Positions 46,406-57,422 of a DNA stretch of 64,000 nucleotides are shown here, in pieces. The DNA lies in contig CAMZMU010000048.1 in the NCBI GenBank assembly GCA_947311845.1, positions 28,358,406 through 28,422,405 on the forward strand. Reading direction: 5' to 3'. The DNA comes from Poa pratensis (lineage: Eukaryota > Streptophyta > Magnoliopsida > Poales > Poaceae). Each line of letters opens with the position of its first letter. Within the stretch, counting starts at the first letter, position 1. Both the position numbers and the translations under genes were made by a program. Under the pieces are notes generated by a model that was not told the origin of the DNA, made no database searches, and saw only the letters and a list, made by a program, of their open reading frames with translations.

Positions 46406-46840
46406 GAAAATGTGAGTGGCTCCCGAGATCACTAGTGCTCAATTTTTTAAAAAATTGAAAACCATATTTCTAGGTCTTAAAAAAAACTGAAATCTGGTAT
46501 ACATGTACCATTATGTATGTACATCAGAAGTTTCGTTAGAAAAAATGTACTTTGAGCTACACAAAAAAGAAAAAAATATGGGGAAAAACTGCTCCCTCCG
46601 TCCGATCCATTATTTCTGTCGTGGGGAAAGAATGTACAAAGCACAACTCGGTAGGACAACTCACGACACTTTTTCGGGATCGAGGGAGTACATTTTCCCT
46701 TTTTTGTGTCCACAGTTTTGTTATTTTCTGTACCTCTAAATACGATTATTTTTGCACTGAAAATTACAGATACATAGATTTAAAAAAAATCGAACTCCAA
46801 TTTTATTTAACCAATAAAAAGCTTTGTGCTCGGATGCCAC
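46406..46840. mobile_element. Probable Mutator-type MITE with a Stowaway nested inside
   Basis: The left end TGGCTCCCGAGATCACTAGT and the complement of GTGCTCGGATGCCA on the right resemble the ends of the MITE at 26406-26787 (CTCCCGAGCACCAGTG). The arms are AT-rich. Decay prevents a target duplication call. Confidence 0.45.
46592..46688. mobile_element. Stowaway-type MITE (97 bp)
   Basis: CTCCCTCCGTCCGATCCATT at the left pairs with the right arm ending CGGGATCGAGGGAG, and inner GTCGTG / CACGAC also pair. A TA follows the right end (46689-46690); the left flank is TG. Confidence 0.7.
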
Positions 46841-47357
46841 AAATCTACAAAGAGATGCGTCCGTGTAAGACATGGAGGTCCTTGTTCAGACACTATTTAT
46901 CCAATTCCTCTATAAGATAATCCGCTGAAAGATAATCCTATTAAAAATAACTTTTTATGTCCATTATCCTCTTTCCTATGTATCAAACGATCAACTATAG
47001 ACTTCAATTGGATGAGGAATCCAATTGACATCCTCTATTCGTATGCTACTATGCTAGTTCATCATCCATCACAATACACAATATAAAGAGTAATTTTCCT
47101 TCTCCGTTCAGGCTCGTCAATGGTGCCTCCATGATTTTACTCCGCGCGTAAGAGACGGCGGGCTCGCGCAAAACACTTCCGTCATGAGACTGGGTGAGAA
47201 CGAACTGTAATCCGGTACGTCCGCTGGTGGACTCTGTTTCTCTTCTCCTTGGCCCCATATAGCGCACGTTCGCGGGGGCCCTTGTCCCTCCCACGTACTC
47301 GTCGATATAGCAACTAGCTGAACCGACGAGAAGCACGTTGATACCGAGTTTTAGACC
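46841..47357. other. Upstream region of the invertase gene
   Basis: No gene. The last 250 bases become GC-richer and probably contain the promoter; no convincing TATA box was found. Confidence 0.4.
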
Positions 47358-49274
47358 ATGGCGATCCAGGCGAGAACGTGGGCGGTTTTCCTGCTGCTCG
47401 CGCTGCTCTCCTCCTCCCTCGCCGAGGCCTCGCACCGCGTCTTCCCCGACCTGCAGTCCCTCGACGCCACGGCCGACCGAGCCGTCGCCGTCGACGACCC
47501 GCTCCGCACCGGCTACCACTTCCAGCCCCCCAGCCACTGGATCAACGGTACACCTGCCTACAATGCTCGATCCACCATGTTTCACTAGCTTCATCTTTTC
47601 GCTGACTCACGTGCTGTGTGATGTGTGTGCAGATCCTAATGGCGTGATGTACTACAAGGGCGTGTACCACCTGTTCTACCAGTACAACCCCAAGGCGGCG
47701 GTGTGGGGCAACATCGTGTGGGCGCACGCCGTCTCCACGGACCTCGTCAACTGGGTCACGCTCCAGCCGGCCATCTACCCCACGGCGCCCTTCGACGTCA
47801 ACGGCTGCTGGTCGGGCTCCGCCACCGTGCTCCCCGACGGAACGCCCGCCATCATGTACACCGGCATCGACGGCGACTTGCGCCAGGTGCAGAACGTCGC
47901 CTACCCCAAGGACCTGAACGACCCCTACCTCCGGCAGTGGGTCAAGCCGGACTACAACCCCGTCATCGCCCCCGACGCCGGCGTCAACGCCTCCGCGTTC
48001 CGCGACCCGACCACAGCGTGGCGGGGCCCCGACGGGCTCTGGCGACTCGTGATCGGGACCAAGGACAACCACCGTGGCCTCGCGGTGCTGTACCGCAGCC
48101 GCGACTTCCAGCGGTGGGCGCCGGCGCGCCGCGCGCTGCACCACGGCGACACCGGCATGTGGGAGTGCCCCGACTTCTACCCCGTGGAGACCTCCCCCGG
48201 CGCCGTCCTCGGCGACGTCAAGCACGTGCTCAAGGTCAGCCTCGACCTCACCCGGTTCGAGTACTACACGTTCGGGGCCTACGACCACGCCACCGAGACG
48301 TACGTGCCGGACGCGTCCCTCGCCGACGGCAACGATGGCCTCCGCTACGACTACGGCAACTTCTACGCGTCCAAGACGTTCCTCGACCCGGCCAAGCAGC
48401 GCCGCATCCTCTGGGGGTGGGCCAACGAGTCGGACTCCACGGCCGACGACGTCCGCAAGGGCTGGGCCGGCGTGCAGGCCATCCGAGGAAGATCTGGCTC
48501 GCGCACGACGGCAGCCAGCTCATGCAGTGGCCCGTCGCCGAGGTCGAGTCCCTCCGCGGCAACCACGTAAACATCACCGACAGGCTCGTCCAGGGCGGCA
48601 GCTACTTCGAGGTCCAGGGGCGAATGTCGCCGGCGCAGGCCGACGTGGAGGTGTCCTTCGCGGCGATGGACCTGGACAAGGCCGAGCCGTTCGACCCGGC
48701 GTGGCGCGGCGCCGACGCGCAGACGGTGTGCGCGGCGCGGGGCGCGGACGTGAAGGGCGGCGTCGGGCCGTTCGGGCTGTGGGTGCTCGCGTCCGACGAG
48801 CTCAAGGAGAGGACGGCCGTCTTCTTCAGGGTGTTCAAGGGCGAAGACAAGCACGTCGTGCTCATGTGCAACGACCCCTCCAGGTCGTCCTACGCCGACC
48901 ACCTCTACAAGCCCACCTTCGCCGGCTTCATCGACGTCGACATCGCCAAGACCGGCGGCAAGATCCCTCTCAGAACCTTGGTACGTCACCTACACCATCT
49001 TGACATTTGATCGATGTCCCTCCATTAATTGATCTGCTCTAACTACTCGATGGTTAATGTTGCCGCGCAGATCGACCACTCCATGGTTGAGAGCTTCGGA
49101 GGCCACGGCAGGATGAGCATCCTGTCCAGAGTGTACCCGACCAAGGCCGTCGGCGACAAGGCGCGCCTCTACGTGTTCAACCACGGCGAGTCTGACGTCA
49201 AGGTTACGCACCTGAATGCGTACGACATGCGGTCGGCCAGGATCAGCACGGAGATCGATCAACTGATTAGATGA
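47358..49274 (+). CDS. Cell-wall invertase-type beta-fructofuranosidase (GH32), one frame break
   Basis: Three exons: 47358-47547, 47633-48980, 49071-49274; expected product about 580 residues. A signal peptide ([20 protein letters not shown]) is followed by GH32 motifs: HWIN-DPNG, with the nucleophile Asp split by intron 1, [40 protein letters not shown] (transition-state Asp), [10 protein letters not shown] (acid/base Glu; Pro after Cys marks the cell-wall type, Val the vacuolar type) and YASKTFLDP. The beta-sandwich domain ends with the [14 protein letters not shown] block. These enzymes cleave sucrose in the apoplast; fructan exohydrolases of the same clade are the alternative. Exon 2 is one base short near 48482-48485 (ATCCGAGG), breaking the frame about two thirds through; phases at both introns confirm a single-base loss. 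The 9-base mini-exon usual for plant invertases is fused with exon 2 here. Confidence 0.93.
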
Positions 49275-49516
49275 TCGACGCACCTCGATATGGACGAACA
49301 TTGCACTTTTGCTTAGCTAGATTGGGTATTATTACAACGAAACGCGCGCTTTGCCGCGTCGCGTGGAATCGGCGTTGATAGGTGTATAAAGAATTTGTGT
49401 ATATTTAAGTAGTTTTGATATGATATATACTGTTTGATCTTAGAATTACTCTGAAACCAATCTGACCATATTCACTGGTTATCAACCCGTGGAGCGCAAG
49501 GGCTAGTTTTTTCTGA

Positions 49517-49797
49517 ACGGTTTTTGCTATTTCTTAGTCATTTTGAGACACTGGATAGCATCGTGCTATCACTGAGTTGCAACATGAGTTGTAACTGTGA
49601 GAAAAATACGCCGTGGACCATTAGATTTCTTCGTGATTCGTGCTAACCATGAGTTGTAATTTAAGTTGCACTAGAAAAAACACCATGGACATTTAGATTG
49701 TGCTAGTCAAGAGTTACAACAAGGGTTACACCTGAAATATAATGACCGACATTTGACTGAAAATTAAGCTAATTCTCAGTCATCTAAGAATTAGTCG
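49517..49797. mobile_element. Fold-back MITE-like sequence (~280 bp)
   Basis: GCTATTTCTTAGTCATTTTG at the left is the imperfect complement of CTCAGTCATCTAAGAATTAG at the right. Between them lie repeated GAGTTGYAAC phrases. The superfamily is not determinable. Confidence 0.45.
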
Positions 49798-50190
49798 CTT
49801 TTAAGTTATAATTCTGGAAAGATCTATAGAAAAGAGAAATTTTATGAATACGTTTGAGATTAAAACTAAAATCATGGTCTAGTTTTCATTGTTGTCCATA
49901 CAGAACATATAAATTTCATTTCATTCGTAATGTCTTGCAGATATTTTTTCGGTGCGGGGAAATTTCAAATGAAATACCATCATGATTTCAGAGTTGCTCC
50001 GTTCATTTAATATAGCCTCCATCAATCAATTATTGTAATGGTTGTTGTTTATTCTACATGTGCCATCTAGAAGAGCTTTCCTATATGTGTCACATATGGA
50101 CCTGTTTTTTTTTTCCGGGCCCGAGTCTCCAATGCATAACCTTTGTGCGTTGCCTATATGTGAAGAACGGCTCACGTAAGAAGATATACC

Positions 50191-50486
50191 GGGTTTTTTG
50201 AAACATAGTATAACACAGGTGCTCACATACACGCGCATACTCACTCCTATGAACGCACGCACGCACACCCTATCCCTATGAGCACATTCGAAAGACTGAG
50301 CCGGCGGGTTGAGTCTTGAGATTGACAAAGTCACCACATACACCTCGCTATCGACGGGAACGTCGCCTCCCACTGAAGAATATTCTGCCTTAAATGAGAA
50401 ACACCAGCGTCAAACCTGGGGTTTGACCTCTGTTGGGCTAGGGGTATAACCACCCTCCTAACCATCCTGCCACATGCAGGTTCTCA
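50191..50486 (-). mobile_element. tRNA-derived SINE (296 bp) with 10-bp target duplication
   Basis: Read on the minus strand, the 5' part has a Pol III A box (GGATGGTTAGGAGGG) and, about 40 bases on, a B-box-like GAGGTCAAACCCC. It ends with TATGTTTCAAAAAACC. The flanks carry an exact duplication AAGATATACC (50181-50190 and 50487-50496). Box spacing, A-rich end and duplication together mark a SINE. I could not assign a family name. Confidence 0.8.
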
Positions 50487-50726
50487 AAGATATACCAGTT
50501 ATGCATGTCATAGACCGATAGACGGACCAGAGTTTGATTTTTTTTAATTTGTACACTAGGTGTCCAGGCCGAGCCCGATGAAAATCCCAATGACACAATC
50601 CGTTTGTATTTCGTACGTGGGTGTACAAGGAGCTCGATAAAATTTAACATCCGACTTGAACCCAAATTAATGATCGGCTATCTATGTATCTATAATTTTT
50701 TTAAGACAAAACCTTAATAACATGTA

Positions 50727-50849
50727 CTCCCTCCGTCCCAAAATAAGTGTCTCAAAGTTGTCCAAAAGTGAATGTATCTATACTTGTTTCATGTCTAGAT
50801 ACATCCACTTTTTGACAAATCTAAGACAGTTATTTTGGGACGGAGGAAG
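50727..50849. mobile_element. Stowaway-type MITE (123 bp)
   Basis: CTCCCTCCGTCCCAAAATAA at the left is the complement of TTATTTTGGGACGGAGGAAG at the right, with TA on both sides (50725-50726 and 50850-50851). This is a textbook short Triticeae Stowaway. Confidence 0.9.
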
Positions 50850-50851
50850 TA

Positions 50852-51344
50852 TTAAAATAGTCTATCTTCACATGTAAGGTGTCCACATCATCACTATTTC
50901 GGCCATTTATTTATTCATGTCATCACCGTATCATCCACTATTTGAGACATTCGTTTATCCATGTTATTCCATATTTATTAATGATATTCATCCATACAAG
51001 CTATTCACATTATAAATTCTTTTAGCCATACAATTTTGCAGATTACCAATTTTTAGCGGTTAAATATATGAAAATTTCATATTAATTAAACTTATATTTT
51101 TGACTATTGTGGCTAATCAAATCCTCCATATTCCCAAGAATTTTTTCATTTCATGCATCAAATATACTTCCTTTTATATTATAATTTTTAAAGGTTCCCG
51201 ATGTAGCACGTAGGGTATCTTTCTTGTACGAAAGAACAAGTCATTTTTATCCAACAATACTAGCTAACAAAACGACGAATCTTGGCCATATATTAAAATA
51301 TATTTCTTAACACGTTTAGCCGCATGAACATAGATCGACGTTTG
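50852..51344. other. AT-rich spacer
   Basis: No gene or repeat boundary recognised between the Stowaway and the Sirevirus-like 3' LTR. Confidence 0.5.
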
Positions 51345-52496
51345 TGAAAGGATCGTATGACACCTAGAGGGGGGGTGAATAGGTGCTACTTCAATTTTAG
51401 TACTTTTTAAATTTAGGCTTGACACAAAAGGTAAATTCTCTAGATATGCAACTATGGTGAATTTACCTATATGACAAGCTAGCAACTAAGCAAGGTACAC
51501 TAAGTAAAGACGGTAAATAAGGATAGAAGTAACCGAAAGTGAAAGCACGCGGAGACACGGATGAAATCCCGAGTTCCTCCTTTTTAGGGGAGTACGTCTC
51601 GTTGGAGAGGTGTGAGCTACCACAAAGGTCAAAACTCAACCGCCACAAAGGCGGGTGCACCTTCTTCTCCGATGAACCGCACCACAAAGGTTTGGTTCAT
51701 CTTCCACTATCGGAATCCTTCAAGGCGGAATCCGGAGCCCTTACAACAACGATCCGGGGCACAACCCACAAGAGGATTGGGGGCTCCCGAACAGCTACAA
51801 TCTGTCACAAAGACAACAAGTGAGTACAATAAGAAGCTAGGTTTTCCTAATGGAAATCCTAGCCAAGGGGCACTCAAGTGAATGAGGGGGAAATGAAGAA
51901 CGGCTTGGTGAAGATGTAGATCCGGGCCTTCTCCTTCAATCCTCCAAGTATCAACGAGTTTGGGTGGAGGGATTGGGAGATCTAGTGATTCTTGAGCTTG
52001 CAATAATGGAGACTTCAAGTTTGGGCGAGCTAGCTGGCTGGATGTAGGTGGAGGGGTATAAATACCCCTCCAGAAAAACTAGCCGTTTCTGTCCACTTGG
52101 GCCGGACTGGAAGTCCGGAGACTCTGGGGGTACTCCGGGGTCACTCCGGACCTGATACCGCAGCTGCCGTCGCTTTAACACTTCGCTTCAAAACTCTGTC
52201 TGGGGCCGGAGACTCCGGTCGGGGCGGAGACTCCGGGGTAACTCCGGGGTAACTCCGGACCCTATACCGTAGCTGTCGTCGAAAGCGTCAACGCCTGAGA
52301 GACCGGAGACTCCGGCCCTGAAGACCGGAGACTCCGGCCTGGGCAGGCAAAATGCAGACTTCTTTTTCCTGTCAAGTGTTTCGATGCAACGTGCAAATAT
52401 TTCTTTTGACTCCCGCACCACTTAACATCACTTAGATAAATCCTAGTGTTGTTGCCTAACACACAAAAACTAAGGGATATAAAATATGCCCTTTCA
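51345..52496 (-). repeat. 3' LTR of the Sirevirus-like element (1152 bp)
   Basis: Starts TGAAAGGATC and ends GCCCTTTCA; the first 140 bases match 63860-64000 almost exactly. It contains a cluster of CCGGAGACTCCGG palindromes (about 52108-52350) and a near-palindromic TATA region GAGGGGTATAAATACCCCTC at 52051-52070. Confidence 0.92.
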
Positions 52497-52497
52497 A

Positions 52498-52507
52498 TCT
52501 CCCCCTT
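52498..52507 (-). other. Polypurine tract of the Sirevirus-like element
   Basis: On the minus strand AAAAGGGGGAGAT directly precedes the 3' LTR, as required for plus-strand priming. Confidence 0.75.
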
Positions 52508-53060
52508 TTTGGTGTTAGATGACAACACTCGGATTTGCAATAAAACACACAACAAATGTCGACATGTTCCACAAAGGATTCAAGAGACTCCCCCTACATG
52601 TGTGCATACAAGTAGTTTGCATTTGAATACAAATGCTCAGCATGTAGAGGAGAGATAACTCACAAGAAATATTGAACATGATAAAATTCATCAACACAAG
52701 GACATATCAAGATAATGGTTTGAGAGGAAGGGTAACATACCTTGTGCATAATGTTGTAGAATATGGACCAATGCACAAAAAATATATCATCACAAGGATA
52801 GATACCATCTCAACCATAGATAGAGTGAAATATCCATAAGTTCCACACAGACGAAATAAAACATAGTCTCATACGAATAAAAAGCAAATAGGTTCAACAA
52901 CAAAGATAAAAGGACACAAGCTTCAAAGAAATGATAAACGAGCATGCTTGTGTCCGACCCATGCAAATCCCCACGAGAGAACCTAGTAGAACTACTTCTC
53001 CCCCTTTGGCATCGAAACGCCAAAAAGGGAAAAGAGCGATGCTAACGAAACCCAAGGCGA

Positions 53061-54732
53061 TCACTCTTCGTCTTCATCATAGTCCTCATCACCATCCCCA
53101 CTTTCAGCATCATGATTATCTCCACTTGCTTCACCACTTGCTTCTTCACTATTGTCTTCCTCATCACTTTCTTCTTCATAGCGCATAGGAGCCTTTCCGG
53201 TGTTGCGAGACGAGGTAGGCATGGAGGTCACATCATCATAATCATTCCATGGAAAGATATCCACATTCCACTTCTCAAGAGAAATAGTTGCTTCGGATGG
53301 CGGAGTTTCGGGTTCATCTTCTTCGCGAGGAGGAGTGAAACCACCATTGTTGGCTTTGCGCATTTCCTTTATCATGGTGGCTTGATTGGACAAGATCCTC
53401 TTGTTAGTAACATATTGTTGATGATTTTCCTTGTGGGTCGCAACACCCATGCACATCATAGCCTTTTTCCACCAAGAAACCTTCTTGAACTCATCATTGA
53501 CTCTTTGCTTGCCACCAACATACCAAGAGGGTGGAGTGGCATTTTTCCTTCTTGCCCTAGGCGCTTCTCGCGCCTCTACCTCTTCATAAGTGTCTTGAGC
53601 AAGATGATGGCCGAGCACTTGAAGGTAACCATAAGAGTGTTTCTTGAAACGGGATTGATCGAGTTTGGCAATCTTTTTGAGGATGAGCTTCATGACATAT
53701 GGAGCATACATAGGATTCTTCCTCTCATAGATAGCAATGTTGATCTCACACCGGATATAGTCCATGACATCAATCTCAACCCCTTGGCAATCCGGTCCGG
53801 CAAGGTATGTCGTGTGGCAATGATGCAAGAGGTTCACAAGAGCTCCACGGATAGCATCCGTATTCCCGGCTTGAGGTGCAATGCTCCAACGAAACATACG
53901 AATCAAAATGTTGTAGAGGGGCTTGAGACCTTTGGTGGTAGCAATGGCACCATTTTTGGCAGCAAGAGGAGCGAGGAGCTTCTTATCATAGGCCACTCCT
54001 TCAACATGCATTCTTCGACCAACTGAAATGTTCACACCTTTGAACTCATATCCCAAAGCTTCTCCGAATTCTGAAAATTTTGCACTAACTTTGAGAGGCC
54101 CCGTCATCCAAGTCATTTGGGTGTCCTCCTCATCTCCAAGCACAAGAGTGGCAAAGAACTGTTGCACCATCTCAATATCATAATCTTGTTGGAGGGAAAA
54201 TGAGGTGCTCAAGACCAATCTTTCTAGCAACCCAAATTGCTTCCTTAAAGTAATCCTTCTTGGCCAACACTTCAAATTGCAAGGGTTTTTGAGGACACAC
54301 AAGGGCTTTTGGGTCCAAATTGGCATATAGTTCCTTCATAATGAGCTCTTGCTCCCTTCTCCAAAAATGACCATCGTTTGAATTGTTGGGCATGTCATAG
54401 AAATTATGTGCCCTCATGGAGCGGAACTCCTCCTTGTTCAAGTCCTTCAAAGTGGTGATGTTGTCAAACTTAGCCTTCTTGGCCCTTTCTTCTCGAAGGA
54501 GGGTAGCCTCTTGCCTAGCCCGAGCAGTCTCAGCAGCCTTTTGCTTCTTTAGGGCACCACCCTGCACATGCTTGTCTTGCTCTACATCATAGACCAAGTA
54601 GTCTCGACCTTGAAGCTTCTTCTTCTTCTTGATATTCGAGGATGAGGATGAAACACCGGGGTACCTTTTGTTAGCTGTGAAACAGGAGTAGATAGGTAGC
54701 ATTGAGATAAGCATACATGTCCATGGAATCAA
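53061..54732 (-). pseudogene. Extra ORF (ORF3) between pol and 3' LTR, plant-transposon-protein-like
   Basis: Two overlapping frames on the minus strand (54732-54178 and 54326-53061) join through a frame break near 54195 and would give about 550 residues. The first part is rich in Lys/Arg/Glu and likely coiled-coil (KKQKAAETARARQEATLLRE). The middle part contains FFATLVLGDEEDTQMTWMTG and GYLQVLGHHLAQDTYEE, which resembles the 'putative plant transposon protein' domain of large plant elements. The C-terminus is very acidic (EESDEEDNSEEASGE). A splice-acceptor-like TTTCACAG at about 54680 and a GC-rich leader-like stretch at 54900-55195 suggest expression from a spliced or separate transcript. 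The position is that of the env-like ORF of Sireviruses, but no signal peptide or membrane span is evident. Its function is unknown. Confidence 0.7.
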
Positions 54733-54777
54733 AAGAAGGAAACAATTGGAGAGAAATTTTCTTCAGAGATGATCTGG

Positions 54778-54850
54778 GCCGGAGTCTCCAGTCTCAGGGG
54801 GCGGAGTCTCCGGCCACACCGGAGTCTCCGGTCTCCGGCCTGAGACAGGA
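54778..54850. repeat. CCGGAGTCTCCGG palindrome cluster, internal copy 1
   Basis: Several CGGAGTCTCCGG-type palindromes follow each other upstream of ORF3, matching those in the LTR and at 57330-57420. The recurrence in LTR and internal non-coding parts suggests a cis-regulatory or packaging role. Confidence 0.75.
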
Positions 54851-55202
54851 ACTTCCAACCTAGGTCAAATCTGAGCGAAAAATCGACACCAACCAATTCC
54901 TAGAGAGTACATTGCCATCCTAAAGGTTCTACACCACGAATTTCAACAAGAACTACTCTCAAAACTAGATCTAGGAAGAATCCTAGAGGAAGAGAGAGAG
55001 TGGTACCCGTGTCCTTCATGGTGAGATCCAAACGGAGGGGAGGAAGATCCCCGACGCTTGGGAGGTGAAGGAGCCGGTGGCACGGCGGATTCCGGCGGCG
55101 GGGAGTGGCCGGAGGCGAGCCCGGAGTGACGGCGGCGAACTGGGGGAAAGGTTGGGGACGGGGGTAAGTGAGGAGTTGTGAACACATCTCTTCTCCCGTG
55201 CC

Positions 55203-57309
55203 CTAAAAGGAGGAATGCATCATTCTTAAGCTTGACTTCGCCAAAGCATTTGACACCATTGAGCACAGAGCAATTTTGGAAATTCTCAAACATAAAGGCT
55301 TTGATGATAGATGGGTGGGATGGATTGCCAATATCATGAGCACTGGTACTTCTTCAATTCTGCTAAATGGAACGCCAGGGAAAAAGTTTCCTTGCAAACG
55401 TGGAGTGAGGCAAGGAGACCCGCTGTCTCCAACTCTCTTTGTTGCAGGTTCAGATCTCCTGCAGTCGATGGTGAACTCTTTGTTCAGAGCTGGTGTTTTG
55501 TAGGCCCCTCTACCACTCCCTGATACTGATTTCCCTATTGTACAATACGCCGATGATACGTTGTTAATCATGCAAGCTTGTCCTACACAACTTCTTGCCC
55601 TGAAAGCCCTGTTGCAAGAGTTTGCAAAAGCCACAGGATTGACTGTCAATTATTCCAAGTCTTGCATCCTCTCTATCAATGTTGACGATCAGAAAATGGT
55701 TGATCTTGCAGCAACTTTTGAGTGCTCCATTGGCACTTTGCCGTTCACTTACCTGGGCATGCCTCTAGGTACGTCTCGTCCGTTGGTGAGAGACTTGGCG
55801 CCGGTTAGAGACCAGATTGAGAGGCGCCTGAATGCTTGTGCACGTTTCCTGCCTCATGGAGGAAGATTGATGATAGTTAACTCTGTCTTGTCGGCCCTTC
55901 CAACATTCCTAATGTGCTCTCTCAAGCTATACAAATCTTTTATCAAATCAGCGGATCGGTCAAGACGCCATTGCTTATGGGACAAGAGAGAAGACTCTTC
56001 TTCTACTGCTGGCCTTGCAGCTTGGGACAGAGTCTGTCGACCGAAAGAGAAGGGAGGTCTTGGGGTCATCAACCTTGAACTCCAGAATATTGCGCTCCTT
56101 CTGAAGCAGCTCCACAAATTCTTCTCCAAAGCTGACATTCCATGGGTCAAACTTGTCTGGTCACTGTATTCTGATGAAGCTCCGCAAGCTCAGTCCAAGA
56201 AGGGGTCCTTTTGGTGGCGAGATATCTTCAGTTTAGTGGACATATACCGCAGCGTCACCAAGTGCCAAGTAGGGGGTGGCTCCACTGTTCTTTTCTGGAA
56301 AGATTTTTGGCTTCAAGAGGAGCTGCTTTCGGACAGATTCCCGAGGTTGTACTCCTTTGTGCACAAAGAGGATGTGAATGTCAACAAGGTCATGAACTCG
56401 CAGAATAGAAGCTCCCTGTTCCAACTACCCCTTTCAGTTCAAGCTTATGAGGAATTCCAATCTCTTCAGTTGCTTTGTGAGCAAAATGGTCTGTCTGTAG
56501 GAAATGACAGCAGGTCTTTCGTGTGGGGTAAGGAGGTCTACTCGGCATCGAACTTCTATCAGTTCATGTTCCAATGCCTTCCCCAGGACACGGTTCTCAC
56601 CAAAATCTGGAAATCTAGATGCTTTCCAAAACTGAAGGTTTTCTCCTGGCTGTTGATTAATGACAGATTAAACACAAAAGATATGATGATAAGGAAACAT
56701 TGGAAGATAGAAGGGGACTCGCACTGTGTTCTTTGCGGTCATTCCATTCTGGAAGACGTTGATCACCTCTTCTTCAGCTGTGAGTTTGCTTTGGCATGTT
56801 GGCATCAGGTGAATATGGCTTGGGATCTTTCGAAGGACAGAAGAGCAAGGTTGGCTCTGGCGGCTAGCCTCTTCTCTCACCCCAATTTCGTGGAAATCAT
56901 GGCCTGTGTTGCTTGGAACATTTGGAAGGTTCGCAATGATTACATCTTCAACGGGGTTGTGCCTTCTCTGGAGAGCTGGCGTGCGAGAGCTAAACAAGAC
57001 ATACTACAACACCGGTTCAGAATTAAGAGCGCCCTGGTCCCTAAACTGATAGCCTCTGTCACAGCCTTCTTTGGGTAGCTGCCACTCTTTTCTTCAGGTC
57101 CAAGCCTCGGTGGTTTGAGTCTTTTGTGCTTCCTAAATAAGCTTTTAGACCGTTTTATTTTCTGTTTGTTGTTCTGAGAGGTGGGTCACTATGTCGTGAC
57201 CCCCCTCTTTCCCCCTCTTTGTTCACCCATGTAAAACTTCTCTTGTCCTCTTTTTAATGGAAAATACACCGTAGGGGTTTTCCCTTACGGTAGCACGGTC
57301 TAAAAAAAA
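55203..57309 (+). mobile_element. 5'-truncated LINE inserted in the Sirevirus-like element
   Basis: Starts inside the RT domain and runs to a 3' end with TTACGGTAGCACGGTCTAAA and a short A-run at about 57302-57308. Orientation is opposite to the host element. The two flanks both belong to the host (CCGGAG repeats on each side). Only a possible CTAAAA duplication was seen, which the A-run makes uncertain. Confidence 0.85.
55208..57078 (+). pseudogene. LINE ORF2: reverse transcriptase plus zf-RVT, N-terminus missing
   Basis: Opens with EECIILKLDFAKAFDTIEH (RT motif A), then GVRQGDPLSPTLF (motif B). A stop at about 55501 is followed by QYADDTLLIM (motif C, catalytic YADD). From 55561 the frame is open for 505 codons: KINF-like TVNYSKSCILSINV, the LGMPLGTSRP and RPKEKGGLGVINL connector blocks, and a C-terminal zinc-binding zf-RVT region with HCVLCGHSILEDVDHLFFSC. 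The AP-endonuclease and the RT N-terminus are absent because of 5' truncation. It cannot retrotranspose. Confidence 0.9.
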
Positions 57310-57329
57310 CCAGTGAATCGACCGGGTCC

Positions 57330-57422
57330 GGAGTCTCCGGCCTGAGCCGGAGTTTTCCAGGTTTAGGGCAGAGACTCTGGACAGACCGGAGTCTCCGGTG
57401 TTGCACACCGGAGTCTCCGGAC
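57330..57422. repeat. CCGGAGTCTCCGG palindrome cluster, internal copy 2
   Basis: At least four CCGGAGTCTCCGG or near matches lie just right of the LINE. They and the cluster at 54778-54850 were neighbours in the non-coding region between pol and ORF3 before the LINE came in. Confidence 0.75.

Noticed and set aside
47542..49010. ORFs of up to 435 codons in other frames of the invertase gene
   Set aside because: Shadows of a very GC-rich exon; one frame looks long only because stops are rare in GC-rich sequence, and it has no domain.
53112..54026. 304-codon plus-strand ORF opposite ORF3
   Set aside because: Overlaps the better-supported minus-strand ORF3 and shows no domain or initiation context; likely an antisense shadow.
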